From Sternotherus odoratus (Eukaryota > Chordata > Testudines > Kinosternidae): a DNA stretch of 64,000 nucleotides. A program made the position numbers and the translations under genes. The notes beneath the pieces are model-generated. The model searched no databases. It saw nothing but the letters and a program-made list of their open reading frames with translations, and was not told the DNA's origin. This document shows positions 1 through 12,029 of the stretch, piece by piece. Each line of letters starts with the position of its first letter. Positions within the stretch are counted from its first letter, which is position 1. The DNA is taken from the NCBI GenBank assembly GCA_032164245.1, contig JAVMKO010000003.1:62070390-62134389 (forward strand). The letters are read 5' to 3'.

Positions 1-445
1 TCTGAGAAGTTCCAGGCAACACTGACAGAAGTGAATGATGATGTTTTTAGGATGAGGCTTATTGTTAATCTATATTCAGCCAAAATGTTCCATGCCATAT
101 AAGCAATGAGGGAAGCTACTTTCTTAATACCAGTTTGTGCCAAGGCACAGAAGTGGATGGAAAACAGTATAAAACTCCAGTTCCTTGTGTTATTTCCAGC
201 CTCAGTGCACAGTTGAAAAGATACTGTTCCCTCTAAGAACCCCCTACCTATGCTGTTTGCGGTAATCTAATCTGAAAGTGATGAATACCTGATCCAATGA
301 CATAAAACAGAACAAATATAAAACAGATAATTTGAATTGGTTAGCTCAACAAATTAATTCTAAATTAATTCTAAATTACTTTAAAAAGCAATCTATCCTG
401 AAGGCAACTAGCTAAGTCACATTCAGGGAAAGATGAGACACTTAT
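1..445. other. AT-rich sequence, nothing recognised
   Basis: No open frame of note, no recognisable repeat end and no tandem repeat. A small direct duplication of an attaattctaaatt motif lies at about 350-375. It ends where the palindromic MITE begins. Confidence 0.5.
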
Positions 446-616
446 GGCCTAGATTTTCAAAAGTGACTAGTGATTTTGGGTACCCCATTTCGTGGGTTCC
501 CAATTTGAGATCTGTTCCAGGGGGCTCATTTTCAGTAGCTGGGTCTTATGAACATTCTGGGAATCTCAGGCCCTTCATACTATGCATCCAAAAAAAATGG
601 AAGCACCCAAAATCAC
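446..616. mobile_element. Palindromic MITE, copy A (split by a hAT insertion)
   Basis: The left arm, from about 447, reads agattttcaaaagtgact then gtgattttgggtacc. Near 603-616 the inverted partner appears as gcacccaaaatcac, so the unit folds back on itself. A homologous copy with its own inverted ends lies at 12030-12240. The right arm is cut at 616 by the hAT element and resumes poorly at 1454. No coding capacity. The family name is unknown to me; the class (non-autonomous DNA transposon) is inferred from the fold-back form. Confidence 0.55.
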
Positions 617-1453
617 TAGGGCTGTGAAATGATTTTAAAAAATCACAATTAATCACATGATTAAAATACTGATGATTAATCACAGTTTTAATTGCACTGT
701 TAATAATAGAATGCCAATTTAAGTTTATTATAAATATTTTCAATGTTTTTTTACTTTTTCAAAGGTACGGTGCTCACTTTACATTATTATTTTTTATTAC
801 AAATATTGCGCTGTGGAAAAGATTTTTTTTTAAAAAAGATAGTTGATGCACGAAGGCGCAGACGAATGATTAACAAAGCTGGCATGTAAAAGACCTTGCA
901 ACACCAGCCAGAAGAGTGACATGTGAATGGCTGTTCTCACTTTCAGGTGACATTGTAAATAAGAAGCGGGTAACATTATCTACCTTAAATGTAAACAAAC
1001 TTGTTTGTCTTAGCGATTGACTGAACAAGAAGTAGGACTGAAGTTGTAGGCTCTGAAGTTTTACATTGCTTTGTTTTTGTGCAGTTATGTAACAAAAATC
1101 TACATTTGTAAGTTTACATTTTCCCTATAAGGAGGTTGCACTGCAGTACTTGTATGACATGAATTGAAAAATACTATTTCTTATGTTTATCTTTTGTACA
1201 GTGTAAATATTTGTAATAAAAAATAATATAGTGAACACTGTACAATTTTTATTCTGTGTTGTAATCAATATATTTGAAAATGTATAAAAATATCCACAAA
1301 TAATTATAATAAATTTTGACAACAAATTTAAATGGTATTCTATTATTGTTTAACAGTGCAATTATAATTGCAGTTGATAACAACATTTTAAAAATCTAGT
1401 TAATTTGTTTTGCATTTATCACTTGAGTTAACTGCAATTAATTGACAACCCTA
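617..1453 (+). mobile_element. hAT transposon, internally deleted, long inverted ends, 8-bp TSD
   Basis: The ends are TAGGGCTGTG at 617 and the inverted TTGACAACCCTA ending at 1453. Flanks are AAAATCAC (609-616) and AAAATCAT (1454-1461), a 7/8 target duplication of the length typical of hAT. The similarity between ends runs much deeper than the tips. The left 617-835 and the reverse complement of about 1170-1453 share an aattgcactgtta...aataatagaat block and a ttttttattacaaatatt block. The middle, about 855-1035, encodes the C-terminal end of a hAT transposase on the plus strand (separate entry). Two more pieces of this family are at 57334-57636 and 58801-59582. Confidence 0.85.
855..1035 (+). 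pseudogene. hAT transposase C-terminal remnant
   Basis: From 916 the plus frame reads VTCEWLFSLSGDIVNKKR, then (after VTLSTLNVNK) LVCLSD, a TGA stop at 1018-1020, then LNKK and a second stop at 1033-1035. This matches the conserved end of the hAT dimerisation region, which has the pattern (S/C)ER-FS-(A/S)G-(I/V)---KR--L---NV--L--L. The internal TGA and the missing N-terminal and catalytic parts make it non-functional. The same segment at 58999-59217 keeps more upstream residues but has an internal micro-inversion. Confidence 0.8.
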
Positions 1454-1461
1454 AAAATCAT

Positions 1462-1999
1462 CATGTTCTTCTTTTATGTAGGTCTACATAGGAATTAATA
1501 TTCTATATTATCTTCATTTATACAAGCTGGATAAAATCACAAGGGACAATACACGGGACTCCAATCAATCACCAATTAAAGTCAGGAAAAAGTCTTCTGC
1601 TTCCTCTTTCTCTCTATATATTTCATAATTATCCTCATTTGGTGGGATTTACAATTTCTTCTGAAGCATTCAGCATTTCTAATATTAAACAATCATAGGC
1701 ATGATGGATTATTCATCTCTTCTTATGTGGTAAGTCCTTTCTCGGATATGAAATGATTTTAAAATGATCTGTGCTTTTACAAAGAAAATAGCAAACAAAA
1801 TAGCTGAGCCAATCAAAATTTATCCAGGTTTTAACCCCATACATATCTTGATTATAATGGGCACAGCATTTAGGTTAACATAGTTTTTTCTATTGAAGCA
1901 TGAAAGAATTGTGCCTACATACATGCAGAACAAGGAACTGTTTAATTTGAATTAAGAAACATTTTAGACACATTAACAGAATTTCTTATTGCTAAATGG
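1462..1999. other. AT-rich sequence, nothing recognised
   Basis: The first 20-30 bases may be the displaced end of the palindromic MITE. Beyond that I see no repeat ends and no coding signal. Confidence 0.45.
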
Positions 2000-2376
2000 A
2001 AGGTGTCACCCTCTAGTGGTACAATTCAGACCAGAGAGGGGTTGTGTCATCACCTGCCCTGTCATCCTGGGTGTCTCACAATGTTTTTCTGTTGTAGTGC
2101 CCATCCTGAGTTGTTCCCAGCCAACCTATCAACATGCAGGTCACACCCTGATTGTCTGTGTTAGCTGCAACTCTGGTTCAGCATCTCTGACCCCACCAGC
2201 CTGCTAGCAATACATCAGTCACATTCTGGCTTCCATCAGCCTTGATTCCAACCAATGAGATGACCTCACTCCCGGTAGTAAATTTCTCCAAAACCTTGTG
2301 CCCTGAAGCATCCAGCCCTATCCTAGACAGCTCAGAGACAGGTTTGTTGCTCTAGTAAAGAGACAAATTCACATCA
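2000..2376. mobile_element. Possible LTR fragment (left part)
   Basis: GC-richer than its surroundings, without an open frame of note. It begins near tgtcaccctctagtgg and has the style of reptile endogenous-retrovirus LTRs. It is separated from similar-looking sequence at 2506-3580 by a MITE. No matching second LTR or internal viral region is seen and no target duplication could be defined, so the class is tentative. Confidence 0.3.
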
Positions 2377-2505
2377 CAGTTCAGACAGCAAATCCCAAAA
2401 AATCGGGACAGGATGGGGGGGGAGGGGGTAATAGGAACCTATATAAGAAAAATATCCCAAAATTGGGACTGTCCCTATAAAATCGGGACATCTGGTCACC
2501 CTAAC
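2377..2505. mobile_element. MITE with cgggacat/gtccc ends
   Basis: The right end reads aaaatcgggacatctggtca then ccctaa. The left part reads cagacagcaaatcc, then aaaaatcgggacagg and a G-run, then ataggaacctatataag. The two halves are imperfect inverted copies around gggactgtccctata. I recognise the gggtgaccagatgtcccg terminus as a common turtle interspersed repeat. The left terminal bases are degraded and no clear target duplication is left. Confidence 0.6.
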
Positions 2506-3576
2506 TGAGGATAAATTCACCCTTCCCTTTAAACACAACTCTGAGTTGGTTTATGGTAAAAATGAAATTATTGTATTAACGCAATATATATATAGGATTA
2601 AGTGAGTTCAAATATAAAGAACAGTGTTACAAGTAACACACACAACAAAATACACATCCAAAACATAATGTAGCCAAGATACAGTCTTTGTTCAAAATGG
2701 CTTCTCTCATCATTCACTCCTCTTCCCAGCCCTTAGTCAGGATGTTCCACAAAAGCACCTGGGGCTGATTTCTGTTGTCTTCATAGGTGACAGATCTTTG
2801 CCTAAGCAGGTTTCTCATCTACATTTCCCAGAGACTTTAACCCCTACTGAGCTGAGGAATCCATCTTCTTCAGCTTGCAAGATCTCTGTTCCCTTGTCTG
2901 CTCAGTGATGGATGCCAAACATGACTTCTGTCCTTGCTTATATCTTCCAAAGTTCAATGAATTTATTTCAAGAGGCAGGATGACCTCATGCTGGGGTGCT
3001 GCCCATCTTCCTATATGATTTCTTTGTAATTGTGTCTTCTTTTGCTTTTGATTCCACCATGCTTAATTTACATAGGTAGATAGTTGTGACAGTCTCTCTT
3101 ATCTCGGCAGACTTGTGCAGCCTAATATCAATGAGTATCCATAATTCCTTTCATAGTTAATACATCCATTTCACAATGATATTAATCATCAGTATGTCAT
3201 TAGCTTTCAGAAAAGACTTCACTCTAAACACTCTTATCATACAGTAATATTGTGTACAATCAGATGACTCAATTGCTTATCAACTGAGGTTCAGATCACC
3301 TGACTTTATAGACCATTAATCCTTTTAAATGGGTTATTCTGAAGAAGGTGACGTGGAGTCTGGTGGCAAAGGAAGCTCCAGTCTCTTGTTTCCCCAATTG
3401 TATTTGCTGAAATGGAAATCCTTTTGTTTCCTGACAACTCCTCCCCTTGCTGTCTTGATGGTCTTGTTTCTGTGGACGTTTATTGTCTTTACCTGAATAT
3501 CAGGCTGGTCAGAGAATTACATACACATTCCTTTGTCTAAGACAGACCTCTTCAACAAGTCCCACTTAGATACCTG

Positions 3577-3580
<4 letters not shown>
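2506..3580. mobile_element. Possible LTR-like interspersed repeat (right part)
   Basis: A long block with few frames, including gggttattctgaagaaggtg at about 3331 and ctgacaactcctccccttgc at about 3430. It reads like a minus-strand endogenous-retrovirus LTR and ends at a CA microsatellite. I cannot define TG/CA ends or a duplication, and no pol or gag sequence is present. An alternative is unrelated unique DNA. Confidence 0.3.

Positions 3581-3609
<29 letters not shown>
3581..3609. repeat. (CA)n microsatellite
   Basis: About 14 uninterrupted AC dinucleotides, ending in acaaacataa. Confidence 0.95.
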
Positions 3610-3613
<4 letters not shown>

Positions 3614-5034
3614 TAATAATTTCCTCATATATCCCTAACTCTTAATACCTATCACATCCATCCATCACACAAGTTTTCAATTGATGCCTAACAAGATATA
3701 TTTTGTACAAAGAGTACTACATTAATGTGTGGGGTGTGAATGCAGAGGTGCTGAGTGTCATCGAGGGTTGCATGCCAGAAATAGCATTTTGATTCTAATA
3801 TATATTCTAATAAATGCAAACTCTTCATGGCATATTTTACATTGGGCCTTAGAGTGTTTAATTCATGTTCAGTTCTATTAATGTGAAATAATGTTTATAT
3901 CCTATCTCAAAACAAGATGCTTTGTAAATAACAGCTGTTTTTATATGGATGAAAAGACTGTCAATATAACATAGAGTAAAAATAAGGAACAGGGCTATGC
4001 AGGCCAAGAAGAACTAGAACTCAGCTGACTAAACTTTTATTCTTCAAGCTAAAGCCATAATATTTATGATTTTTCATTTCTTAATGACATTTTACATTTA
4101 TTATTAAATTATGACCACTGTATATGCACTGATACATGCATTTCCTAATTGCTTCTTTTTCAGCCAGCAATGCCAAGATAGACCTGTCTCCTTGCTTGTC
4201 ATTTTAAATGAAAGTACTACCATCCAAATATAATGAGTTTGACTTGCACTGTGGCATAACATATTCAGGCTAATGAAGGCAATGGAAAAAAATACAGTGG
4301 CCCTTCAAAATAGTCATGGTGTGTGGATTTTGTCAACATCAGACAAAGACTGAATGTAATACAGAAAAGATCTCAGTGAACAATCTACATTTCTGGAGAA
4401 TTCACCAGATCATTTTTTGCATATACTGGTTTCCATCCCATAATTGTCTAAGGTGTGGTAACTGTTAAAGGCATGAAGGATCCTGTACATTCTTCCCACA
4501 TATATTATGGAAATGTCAAAAAATATAGGACTTCCAAGAAGAGACATAAGAATTAAGGGTTTGATATTTAATATATATATATATTTAAAATTACTCTTGT
4601 TGACTTTAATGGGAACAGAATAAGGTCAGTTCTGAGTGTGTTTGAAAACCTACCATTAACTTAATAATAGTGGTGACTTCTCTTTTTAGCTGGATAGTAT
4701 TTTTTTTAGGGAAAGTCTCACTAATTTAAAATACTAGTAAGTTTGAAGGGGGGGTCCATTTATAAATTTGGCAGAGTGCCAATTGTATTTTGAAGTTGAA
4801 ATCTAACAGACTAGCTTTGAAATGTATTAGAATCCAATAGCAGAGTCCTGTAAATCCACGGCTATCTGCTTCTTATCCGTGGAACATTTCTGAGAATAGC
4901 AGAATAGATACGGATACACATTTTGTATCTGCTCTGAGCTCTGATGGTAAAAGCTAGGCGGTCAGCTGTGAGGAACCACAGCACAGATCCTCCACCTGCC
5001 CTAGGCAGAGGGCCTAATGGCCCATCCAAATTAA
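3610..5034. other. AT-rich sequence, nothing recognised
   Basis: Contains a short (TA)n run at 4568-4582. No repeat ends, coding frame or RNA gene seen. Confidence 0.45.
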
Positions 5035-5250
5035 ACAGCCTCTTAGAATTGTTATGGTAATTTCCAGCTTTTTCTGCTTTCTGTGTATATAAATGCATCT
5101 TACTCCTGTGTGTTCCATTCTATGCCTCCGATGAAGTGGGCTATAGCCCACGAAAGCTTATGCTGAAATAAATTGGTTAGTCTCTAAGGTGCCACAAGTA
5201 TTCCTCGTTTTCTTTACGGATTCAGACTAACACGGCTGCTAATCTTAAAC
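5035..5250 (+). mobile_element. Penelope-like element 3' tail, copy 1
   Basis: It starts at cctcttagaattg, shared with the full PLE tail at 58028, and continues through a hammerhead-shaped hairpin (5124-5163), ttagtctctaaggtgccaca and cagactaacacggctgct. There is no endonuclease coding part, so the copy is truncated at its 5' end. Copies of the same tail are at 58028-58212 (+), 56279-56405 (+, sister subfamily), 40860-40931 (-), 35378-35568 (foldback) and 22511-22560 (-). Confidence 0.8.
5124..5163 (+). ncRNA. Hammerhead-type ribozyme fold, PLE copy 1
   Basis: The core reads CCGATGA (5128-5134), one extra A, stem II GTGGGC-TATA-GCCCAC (5136-5151), then GAAA (5152-5155) and GCTT|ATGC. Stem I would be GCCT/ATGC, with one mismatch. 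Stem III is reduced to the palindrome AGCT, which could close only weakly in a monomer but could pair between two copies. Predicted cleavage is after GCTT, 5159/5160. The canonical core U4 is C here. PLEs are known to carry such motifs; activity of this copy is doubtful. Confidence 0.7.
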
Positions 5251-6118
5251 CTGCTTAAAACAGTTCTTTTCAACTCTATTAGGCCAATTTGCTTGGACTT
5301 ACAAAAGAGTTAAAATCTACAGTAGGTTACTTGACATCGCACTGGAGAATGTAGATGTTGCAAGATAATTTATAATCAATTAAAGAATAGAAGTAGGGGT
5401 ACAATGTTTGAGAGGACATCTCACCACTTGGTCTTATCCTCTTAACCCTGGGATGGTGGAAAGTTCTTTCCACATGGCTGGTCCAGGTATTGGTCATGCT
5501 TAGGATTCTGCAGCTTCTTGTGTTCAGTTCAGTCAACTCCCTTGAGCACATGGTGATCTCAGTTTATATACCCTGCTTTCAGAAGAGGGACTAAACTCTG
5601 ATTCCTACTGGACACATTTCAAGTGGGTTCTGGGATTTTAGTTCTCAGTTATCTGTTGCTTCCACTGGAATCTAGTAGAGGGTGATGGTGTATAACACAA
5701 TTTCTTAATTATTTTCTTCTTGGAGGCTTTTAAAGTTGGATATGTTTTAACAATTTTATGTCATTATTTACCCCTCCCATCAATTGGGATCCCCCCTTTG
5801 AAGAAATTTCTCTTAATATCCCAAAGTTAAACCCTGATTATTTCTTTTAATATTTCTCCTTCCTTATGCCAGACAATTCCTTTTACTTCTTGAGTGCAAC
5901 AATTATTTACAATGAAAACCAACAAATTTCTTATAATCCTCTAACTTTTGAGGACTTGTTCCACATGTTCGATTTTACATAAACATTTCACATTGTTTAG
6001 GATTAACAATAGAACAAGAAAGAGGAGTACCTTTCTCCATATAGAAGGATATAGATCTGACTCACAAGGCAAACAAATTTGGGGGGTGAAAGTCAGATTA
6101 TTCACAATATATTTGATT
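5251..6118. other. Unclassified, possibly an old repeat
   Basis: No convincing coding sequence. 5330-5800 has a composition like degraded LTR sequence, but no ends can be defined. Confidence 0.35.
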
Positions 6119-6474
6119 TAAGAGGAAACAAATAAAAGGAACTTCTTCTTCACACAGTCAACCTGTGGAACTCCTTGCCTGAAGAGGCGGTGAAGGCTAG
6201 GAGTATAACAGGGTTTAAAAGAGAACTGGATAAATTCATGGAAGTTAAGTCCATTAATGGCTATTAGCCAGGATGGGTAAGAAATGGTGTCCCTAACCTC
6301 TGTTTGTGAGGGGGAGGGGGGTGATAGACGGCAGGAGAGAGATCACTTGATCATTACCTGTTAGGTTCACTCACTCCGGGGCACCTGGCATTGGCCACTG
6401 TCGGTAGACAGGATACTGGACTAGATGGACCATTGGTCTGGCCTATTATGGCCTTTTTTATGTACTTATGTTAA
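6119..6474 (+). mobile_element. CR1 LINE 3' end
   Basis: The 5' part encodes the extreme C-terminus of ORF2 (gtggaactccttgcctgaag; aaaagagaactggataaatt). Then comes the 3' UTR with ggctattagccaggatggg, ggggcacctggcattggcc and gacaggatactgg, and a tail of TTATGT-like repeats near 6462-6472. It is 5' truncated, as usual for CR1. A close relative is at 43838-44416. Confidence 0.9.
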
Positions 6475-7043
6475 TGGCTAACTTATAATTTGCTATGAAA
6501 AGACATGGCTTGGATTTCTTGGTGTAACAGCTTGCCCAATTTGACCTTTAAGTTTACATGCACATTCCTAGTTTGTTTAACTTTCAGCTTCCTTTTTTTC
6601 CTTCCATCTCTTTTCCTGACCCACTCAATGTGTTTGCAAAGGAAACCTGGGTGTGACTCTTGCTTGGTAACTTGGAATTATTTTTACCTAGGTGGGGAGG
6701 GAGAAAGAGATTCACACATATGCAAATGTATTAGATGTTCTTGCTTAGGTGATTGACAATACACTAATTTATCCATTTTAGATCAATGGTTGGTGTGGGG
6801 GAATCCCAGTCTTGGCTGATCTGTGGATCCTTAGACAAAGTGTCTCACCTTATATGAACCATATACTTAGTATCTTCATCAGTAGATCCCATTAGGGGGT
6901 AAATAGAGGTGGATAGCTTTTTTTAATTTCTTAGGGCCAGAAGAGTCACTAGTTATTAATAATGCAAGGCATATCTGTCCCATATATCCCATATAATGCT
7001 CAAATTCTGATTTGCAAGAACAATGTTTCCAATTGATAGCAAA
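6475..7043. other. Nothing recognised
   Basis: A pyrimidine-rich patch at 6585-6625 gives a short hydrophobic open frame. Nothing supports it as a gene. Confidence 0.4.
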
Positions 7044-7320
7044 GGGTTTGTCTATACTACCCGCTGGATCGGCAGGTAGTGTTCGAGGTATTGGGAATCG
7101 AATAATCATGTCTGATCTAGTGAACTGATCCCCGAACGTGCTCCCCATTAACTCCGGAACTGCATCTCGGCAAGAGGAGGCAGCGGAGTCGATTGGGGAG
7201 CCGCAACAGTCAACTCGACACCGTGGGGACGGCCGGGTAAGTTGACCTAAGATACTGCAACTTCAGCTACGCAACTTGCATAGCTGAAGTTGTGTATTTT
7301 ATGTTGAAACCCCTCCCAGT
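7044..7320. mobile_element. PIF/Harbinger-type MITE
   Basis: It begins gggtttgtctatactacccg, the decayed form of a tgtctacact Harbinger end, and ends near cccctcccagtgt. It is GC-rich and CpG-rich against an AT-rich background (agccgcaacagtcaactcga). Near the right end is an 11-bp inverted pair, aacttcagcta...tagctgaagtt (7259-7291). It has no coding capacity. Assignment rests on the end motif and on recognition of a common turtle family. Confidence 0.6.
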
Positions 7321-8945
7321 GTCACTTAACTTTAAAGCTTTGGAAACTATACTTTTTAGATTAGTTAATCAGGTTCAATGGATTAAATGATATGGCAGCG
7401 CATGAAAGATTAGCAAATAATAGAAGGGAAGAACTCCACAAATGTTGTGGCATTTGGTTTTTATTTTTAGAATTGTTTTAGACAAATACAGAATGGCTAT
7501 GTGTACAGAGAGCTTTGTTGCTGGCCTGGTGAAACCACACTGGTTGTAGTTTGAATGATATTATTGTTGTAGGATGATGAATTTCTGACTCTCAGTGGTA
7601 TTTCTTCTATCGGACGAGGCTGTACTGAGTATCATTTTTTTATCTTTGTTTCCTATGGTTTGTTTCTCTGATTGCTGTTGGTTTTGTTTTGTTTTTCCAT
7701 TTCTGATTTCTCTTCCCTCACAAAGCAGAGAACTGATATACAATATTGTATGATATGCTGACTATCTTGGACTTCTGTGTTTTTTTCTCCTTTCACAGCA
7801 ACTCTTTTAGTTATTTCTATTTTCCTTCATAGACTGAAAATATTTAATGAAGAAAAAGTGGGCTCAGGCTTCACTTCATGCACACAGATCTTTCCTGACT
7901 TCCCGGAGGATCATTGCCATGAAAGAGCAGCTGCACTGACTGCATAGTTTTGGCTAAAATAACCTCCATATGTGTGACTAAGCATCGAACTGTTCGTGAG
8001 TTTTAAAATGCAGATACAGAGGCTCCTTTTTTATTATCAACAATGCTGCCAGGTTGTCACTTTTGATATCCAAAACGCTATCTCCACCGCCTTTGCTTTG
8101 GTGCTATTATGCACTCTTGGGTGATGACAATCCAGAGCTGTAATCGAGCCTTTCCCATATCAAGAAGAATAAAACATAATTCAGTGTTTAAATCATATAA
8201 TGCTTGTGCTTAGGATATTTTACCAGTTGTTCTGGGATATTAAAATCTTCAAGGAAAATGCTACAAAACAGACACATTTCGTTAGACTGCATCAGTTCCC
8301 TATTATACTAGCAAGACAAACCCAGGAGAACTCCTAAATGGAGTATAGGCTTTTCTATGTCTGTCCAAGGAAAAAACAGTTTGAGAAGGGAGGAGATGAA
8401 TACTAGCAACAAGTTGTGTCTAAACAGATAGTGTATTCAATGACAGCTCACCCTTAAGTTCTGATTCCCTCAGTAATGTTTCCAAGGGCAGAAGCAGGTC
8501 AAGCTAACTGTGATATAAATGTCAGTTGTGAAAGTTCGTGTACCGTTAAATTATAGCTGAGAATGCCATTGCACAGGCAGAAATCCAGATTGGGACAGAG
8601 GGTGTGTGGGGAATGATAGAAATGTGACTAAAAATGTAAGTCGTCCAGTCATCAAATGTTTGGTTTTCATTGTTCCAAAGTGATGTACAGTATCTTTATC
8701 ACTCGTTTAAACTAGTGAGGGTGGATTTAGTTATTTCTATGGCAGTGTTGATTTAATATTAATTGAGTCTAGCCGACTTAGAGTAAATGTCTCCTTTGGA
8801 TTGCTTACTTCAGCACTGATTATTGACCATTCCTGGTTTTGCTGGGATTGTTGTTTGAAATGGGGAAACATGGAGGAGTGGAGCAATGACAATTAATCAT
8901 TTAGAACTGATATATTAAAATTAAAATATAAAGGGGGTCTAGGTC
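7321..8945. other. Single-copy-looking sequence
   Basis: No transposon ends, tandem repeats or plausible exons. The 7860-8160 part is less AT-rich and repeat-free, so it is a candidate place to look for conservation, but nothing in the bases proves it. Confidence 0.4.
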
Positions 8946-9671
8946 TGCGTTTCTCAAATATGGCCATAGGGGGTTTTCATGCGGCCAAAAGAGTCTTCTG
9001 GGCAGAGATGGGATAGGGGCAAAGCAGCAGTCCCTTCCTGCAGCACCTAGGAGTTCCGGGGGTGGGTGTCAGCCTCCCTAACCCATCTTCAGCTGTGGGT
9101 CACCAGGGTGGACTTCAGCCTCACATCCCCACCCCCAGTTCAGCCAGAGGCTAAGGTGGTGGGCTTGAGCCCCCCGCCCTCGTGTTCACCCCTTGCTTTG
9201 GCCATGGGCTCCGACTTAGGGCTTCAGCCCAGGGTAGCAAGGTTTCAGCAATGCTGGCCTTACCCGGCATCATGGTCAAGAAGCAAGGAGCGGGATGAAC
9301 TTGGGTGCAAGCCGTGGAAGGATGCTCAGTTTAATGGGGGGCGGAGGAGAAACAGAGTCCAGGAGGGCAATGGCGGCTGGGGAAGGCAGCAGGGGTTGGG
9401 GGATCTGTGGAGGATTGTGGGAAGCAGCAGAATACAACTATACATTATTTTTATTATGGATTGTTTTTAAAAATAAAAACAAACAAACAAACAAAAAAAC
9501 CCCATTTGAATAAATTACATTGATTTGCACATATATTTGTGCATATTTATTTGTTTTTCCTAAAGTTAATTAAGTATTTTAGGAAAAAAATATCAGAACA
9601 GCCATCAGCAATAGTTGGTGGCTGCACTTTGAGGCCCTCAATTTTTTTGTTGTGAAAACCCCTATAGTGGT
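8946..9671. mobile_element. Decayed DNA transposon-like block
   Basis: The left edge has gtttctcaaatatggcc then gggggttttcatg. The right edge has gaggccctcaattttt then gtgaaaacccctatagtgg, a loose inverted counterpart. Between them is a GC-rich stretch (9000-9420), giving a spurious 134-residue frame, and then an (AAAC)n run at 9474-9493. No clean target duplication. It could also be a fragment of another repeat class. Confidence 0.35.
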
Positions 9672-11838
9672 GCAGTGGGCTTAATCCAGAAAGGCGCTGA
9701 GCATTCTGGCCCCAATTCAGTTCAACCTAAGCTTAAATTTGGATGTGTATGGTTCACAGAATTGGGGTCAGAATGTGAAGCACTTAGGATTGAGCCTTTA
9801 ATGCAGTAGCTTTTGAGTTCTGAAGGACCTGGTTCAAATCTGACTAGGTCACCGAGGTGTTACGCTTAGGATGGTGTGGATTCCTAATGGACATTTATCT
9901 TTGTTACAAAAACAACAAATTCCAGACAAGATTTAGCGCACAGGCTGAATCTGGTGGCACCTAATGCAGGTGTTTTGGGTTTTAATTATATTTTTTAAAA
10001 TTCCCTATCAAACTCTAGTACTCTTTCAGCTCACATTCCTCTCCTTCCCCCCCGCCCCCATCCATCTTGAAAAAGTCATTCTGGGCTCCCTGCCAGACAT
10101 TTCATTAATTAATGTCCTCATGTATTTAGACTATCCCCAATGCCCTTGTATCTGGTATTATTAGGTCACTTTTTCTTTTAAATATAAATTGATAGTGTCC
10201 CTTTAAAATTTTAATAGTTCTAAAATATATTGAGTGTATTCTCCTGCAGCACGCATGTGACTTTCAGTAACCCCTAATGAGAGTTTCTCTTGCTCATCAA
10301 GGTGAGAATATACCCTGTAGTGTTGCATCTAATTTTCTTTTACCTACTTTGTCTTTTTTCTTAATTAACTGCTTAGTAATGAGATGTTAATGATGGAATA
10401 TTTAAGATGTAAAATAATCAAAAATGCAGTTGGTTTAAAATATAAATCAGTCTTTGAATATCAGAAGAAAAAAATACAACATAGCAAAAATAATGCATTT
10501 ATGGTCTTTTTTCCCCTTATACCAATTAGTATCATTATTTAACATTCTAAACTGATATTAACTATTTGAGGAACACAATGATTTTCTTGATTTCTGAATG
10601 AGCTGGGGAAACCTAACTATATATATTCCTAAATAGGAACACTTTGACTTCCATTTTGATAATATGAAATCTTTAACCTGGGAAATGTCATACTGATTGT
10701 TTCTTTCCCAGATATTACCCTCGTGAGGTTTCTCCAGTTCACTTCTAACCTTACTGTCAGTTCACTTTAATGGAATCTTATCAAACAATCTTCATGCTCT
10801 CTTGCCCAGAATGTGATCTTCAGTTTTCCTGAAATGAAAACACTGAAATCCTCTGTGTTGCTCAGCTGGCATCTGTCTCCTGGAATGACATGAGATCAAA
10901 CTAACATTTTTTTCCCCCTATTGAGACAGGAATTAATGGGAAAAAAGTTACCAAGTTTAGTGAGCAGAATATAACAGCTATTAACTTTCTGACACTTTAT
11001 TTTAGACTCTTATTGGCTGCAAGTTCAGATCTGAGTCTAAAGTTGTATGTGGTTGTTGATACATAGGCACAAACTCTGTTGCACTGTGCTCTCTGTTTTA
11101 GCTTAGCTGAGCTTTTCTTTCATAAGGTCAGGCGAGATCAGCTAATCCATTTTGTGTATTTTCATGATCCCATCTGAGTGCATATGACACTGTGATAAAA
11201 GGGAGAATGGTAATGGCATATGTAACCAAATATGTTAGCTTACAAATTAGTCATATAATCAGGTCCAAAACACTTATTATTGTACATATTTTTGCCACTT
11301 ATAGCATCAGATTTTTATAAATAAGACAGCTTTTTTTTATAACTGGCAAAGAGACCATACACCAAACTGTTCTAAGAGAAGACAGGTGACTAAAAAATAA
11401 AAAAAACTAAACTACTTCTGCATTTTTCCCCCCAAAATTCTCTCTCTTCAGCCCTTTCTCCTGTAACACTTCTTTTGAACATGGGCAGCAAATTATTTTG
11501 AAAAGATGTTTTTAATCAAAGGAATGAAACTCAGCAACAATGATGCTTTTCTTTTTTAGATGGCTATCCACTCATCCCCATATTTTTACTTGTTTCCCAG
11601 CTACCTGCAACATGTGAAGACTTTTTTTCCCTAACTATTCCTTCCTTCTCTTTATGATCCCCATTTATGTTTAATCTTTTGGAACATTGCTTTCTTAGTC
11701 TCTGCCTCCTCTGCATTAACATCACACCAGGATTCTTTCACATTAACTGGAGATTCCCAGTAGAATTCCCATAGAGATTATGGATAACATCATCTAAATC
11801 CTATTGCTTCTTAATTGCTTTTACTTTATTCAGCAGAG
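9672..11838. other. Mostly unrecognised AT-rich sequence
   Basis: At 9805-9850 there is a tRNA-like stretch with a B-box-like ggttcaaatctgact, possibly a worn SINE. The remainder holds nothing I can name. Confidence 0.4.
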
Positions 11839-11975
11839 TGTTGTCTCAGTTCTGATCCCAGCTTTGCCACTGACTTGATATGTAACCTTGAGCTAGCTAG
11901 TTAGCGTCACAATGCCTCTTTTCACCCATTGGTAAAATATGTATATTTATATAATTACAACTGTGTGAAATTGCC
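11839..11975 (+). mobile_element. MIR SINE fragment
   Basis: The MIR core order is visible: ttctgatcccagctttgcca, ctgacttgatatgtaacctt, gagctag, then ttggtaaaatatg. It is strongly diverged, as expected of this ancient amniote SINE. Confidence 0.6.
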
Positions 11976-12029
11976 ATCTTGGAAGCCAAGTGAAACTTAC
12001 TTGAATCTTGTAATAATCAACCTGAAAGG

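Noticed and set aside
2000..3580. Complete endogenous retrovirus
   Set aside because: No gag, pol or env remnants and no paired LTRs; at most LTR-like sequence.
3581..3609. CRISPR-like or regulatory repeat
   Set aside because: Plain CA microsatellite; no spacer structure anywhere in the window.
9066..9513. 134-residue frame in a GC-rich island
   Set aside because: Inside a decayed transposon-like block; CpG is not especially dense, and there is no promoter or splice evidence.
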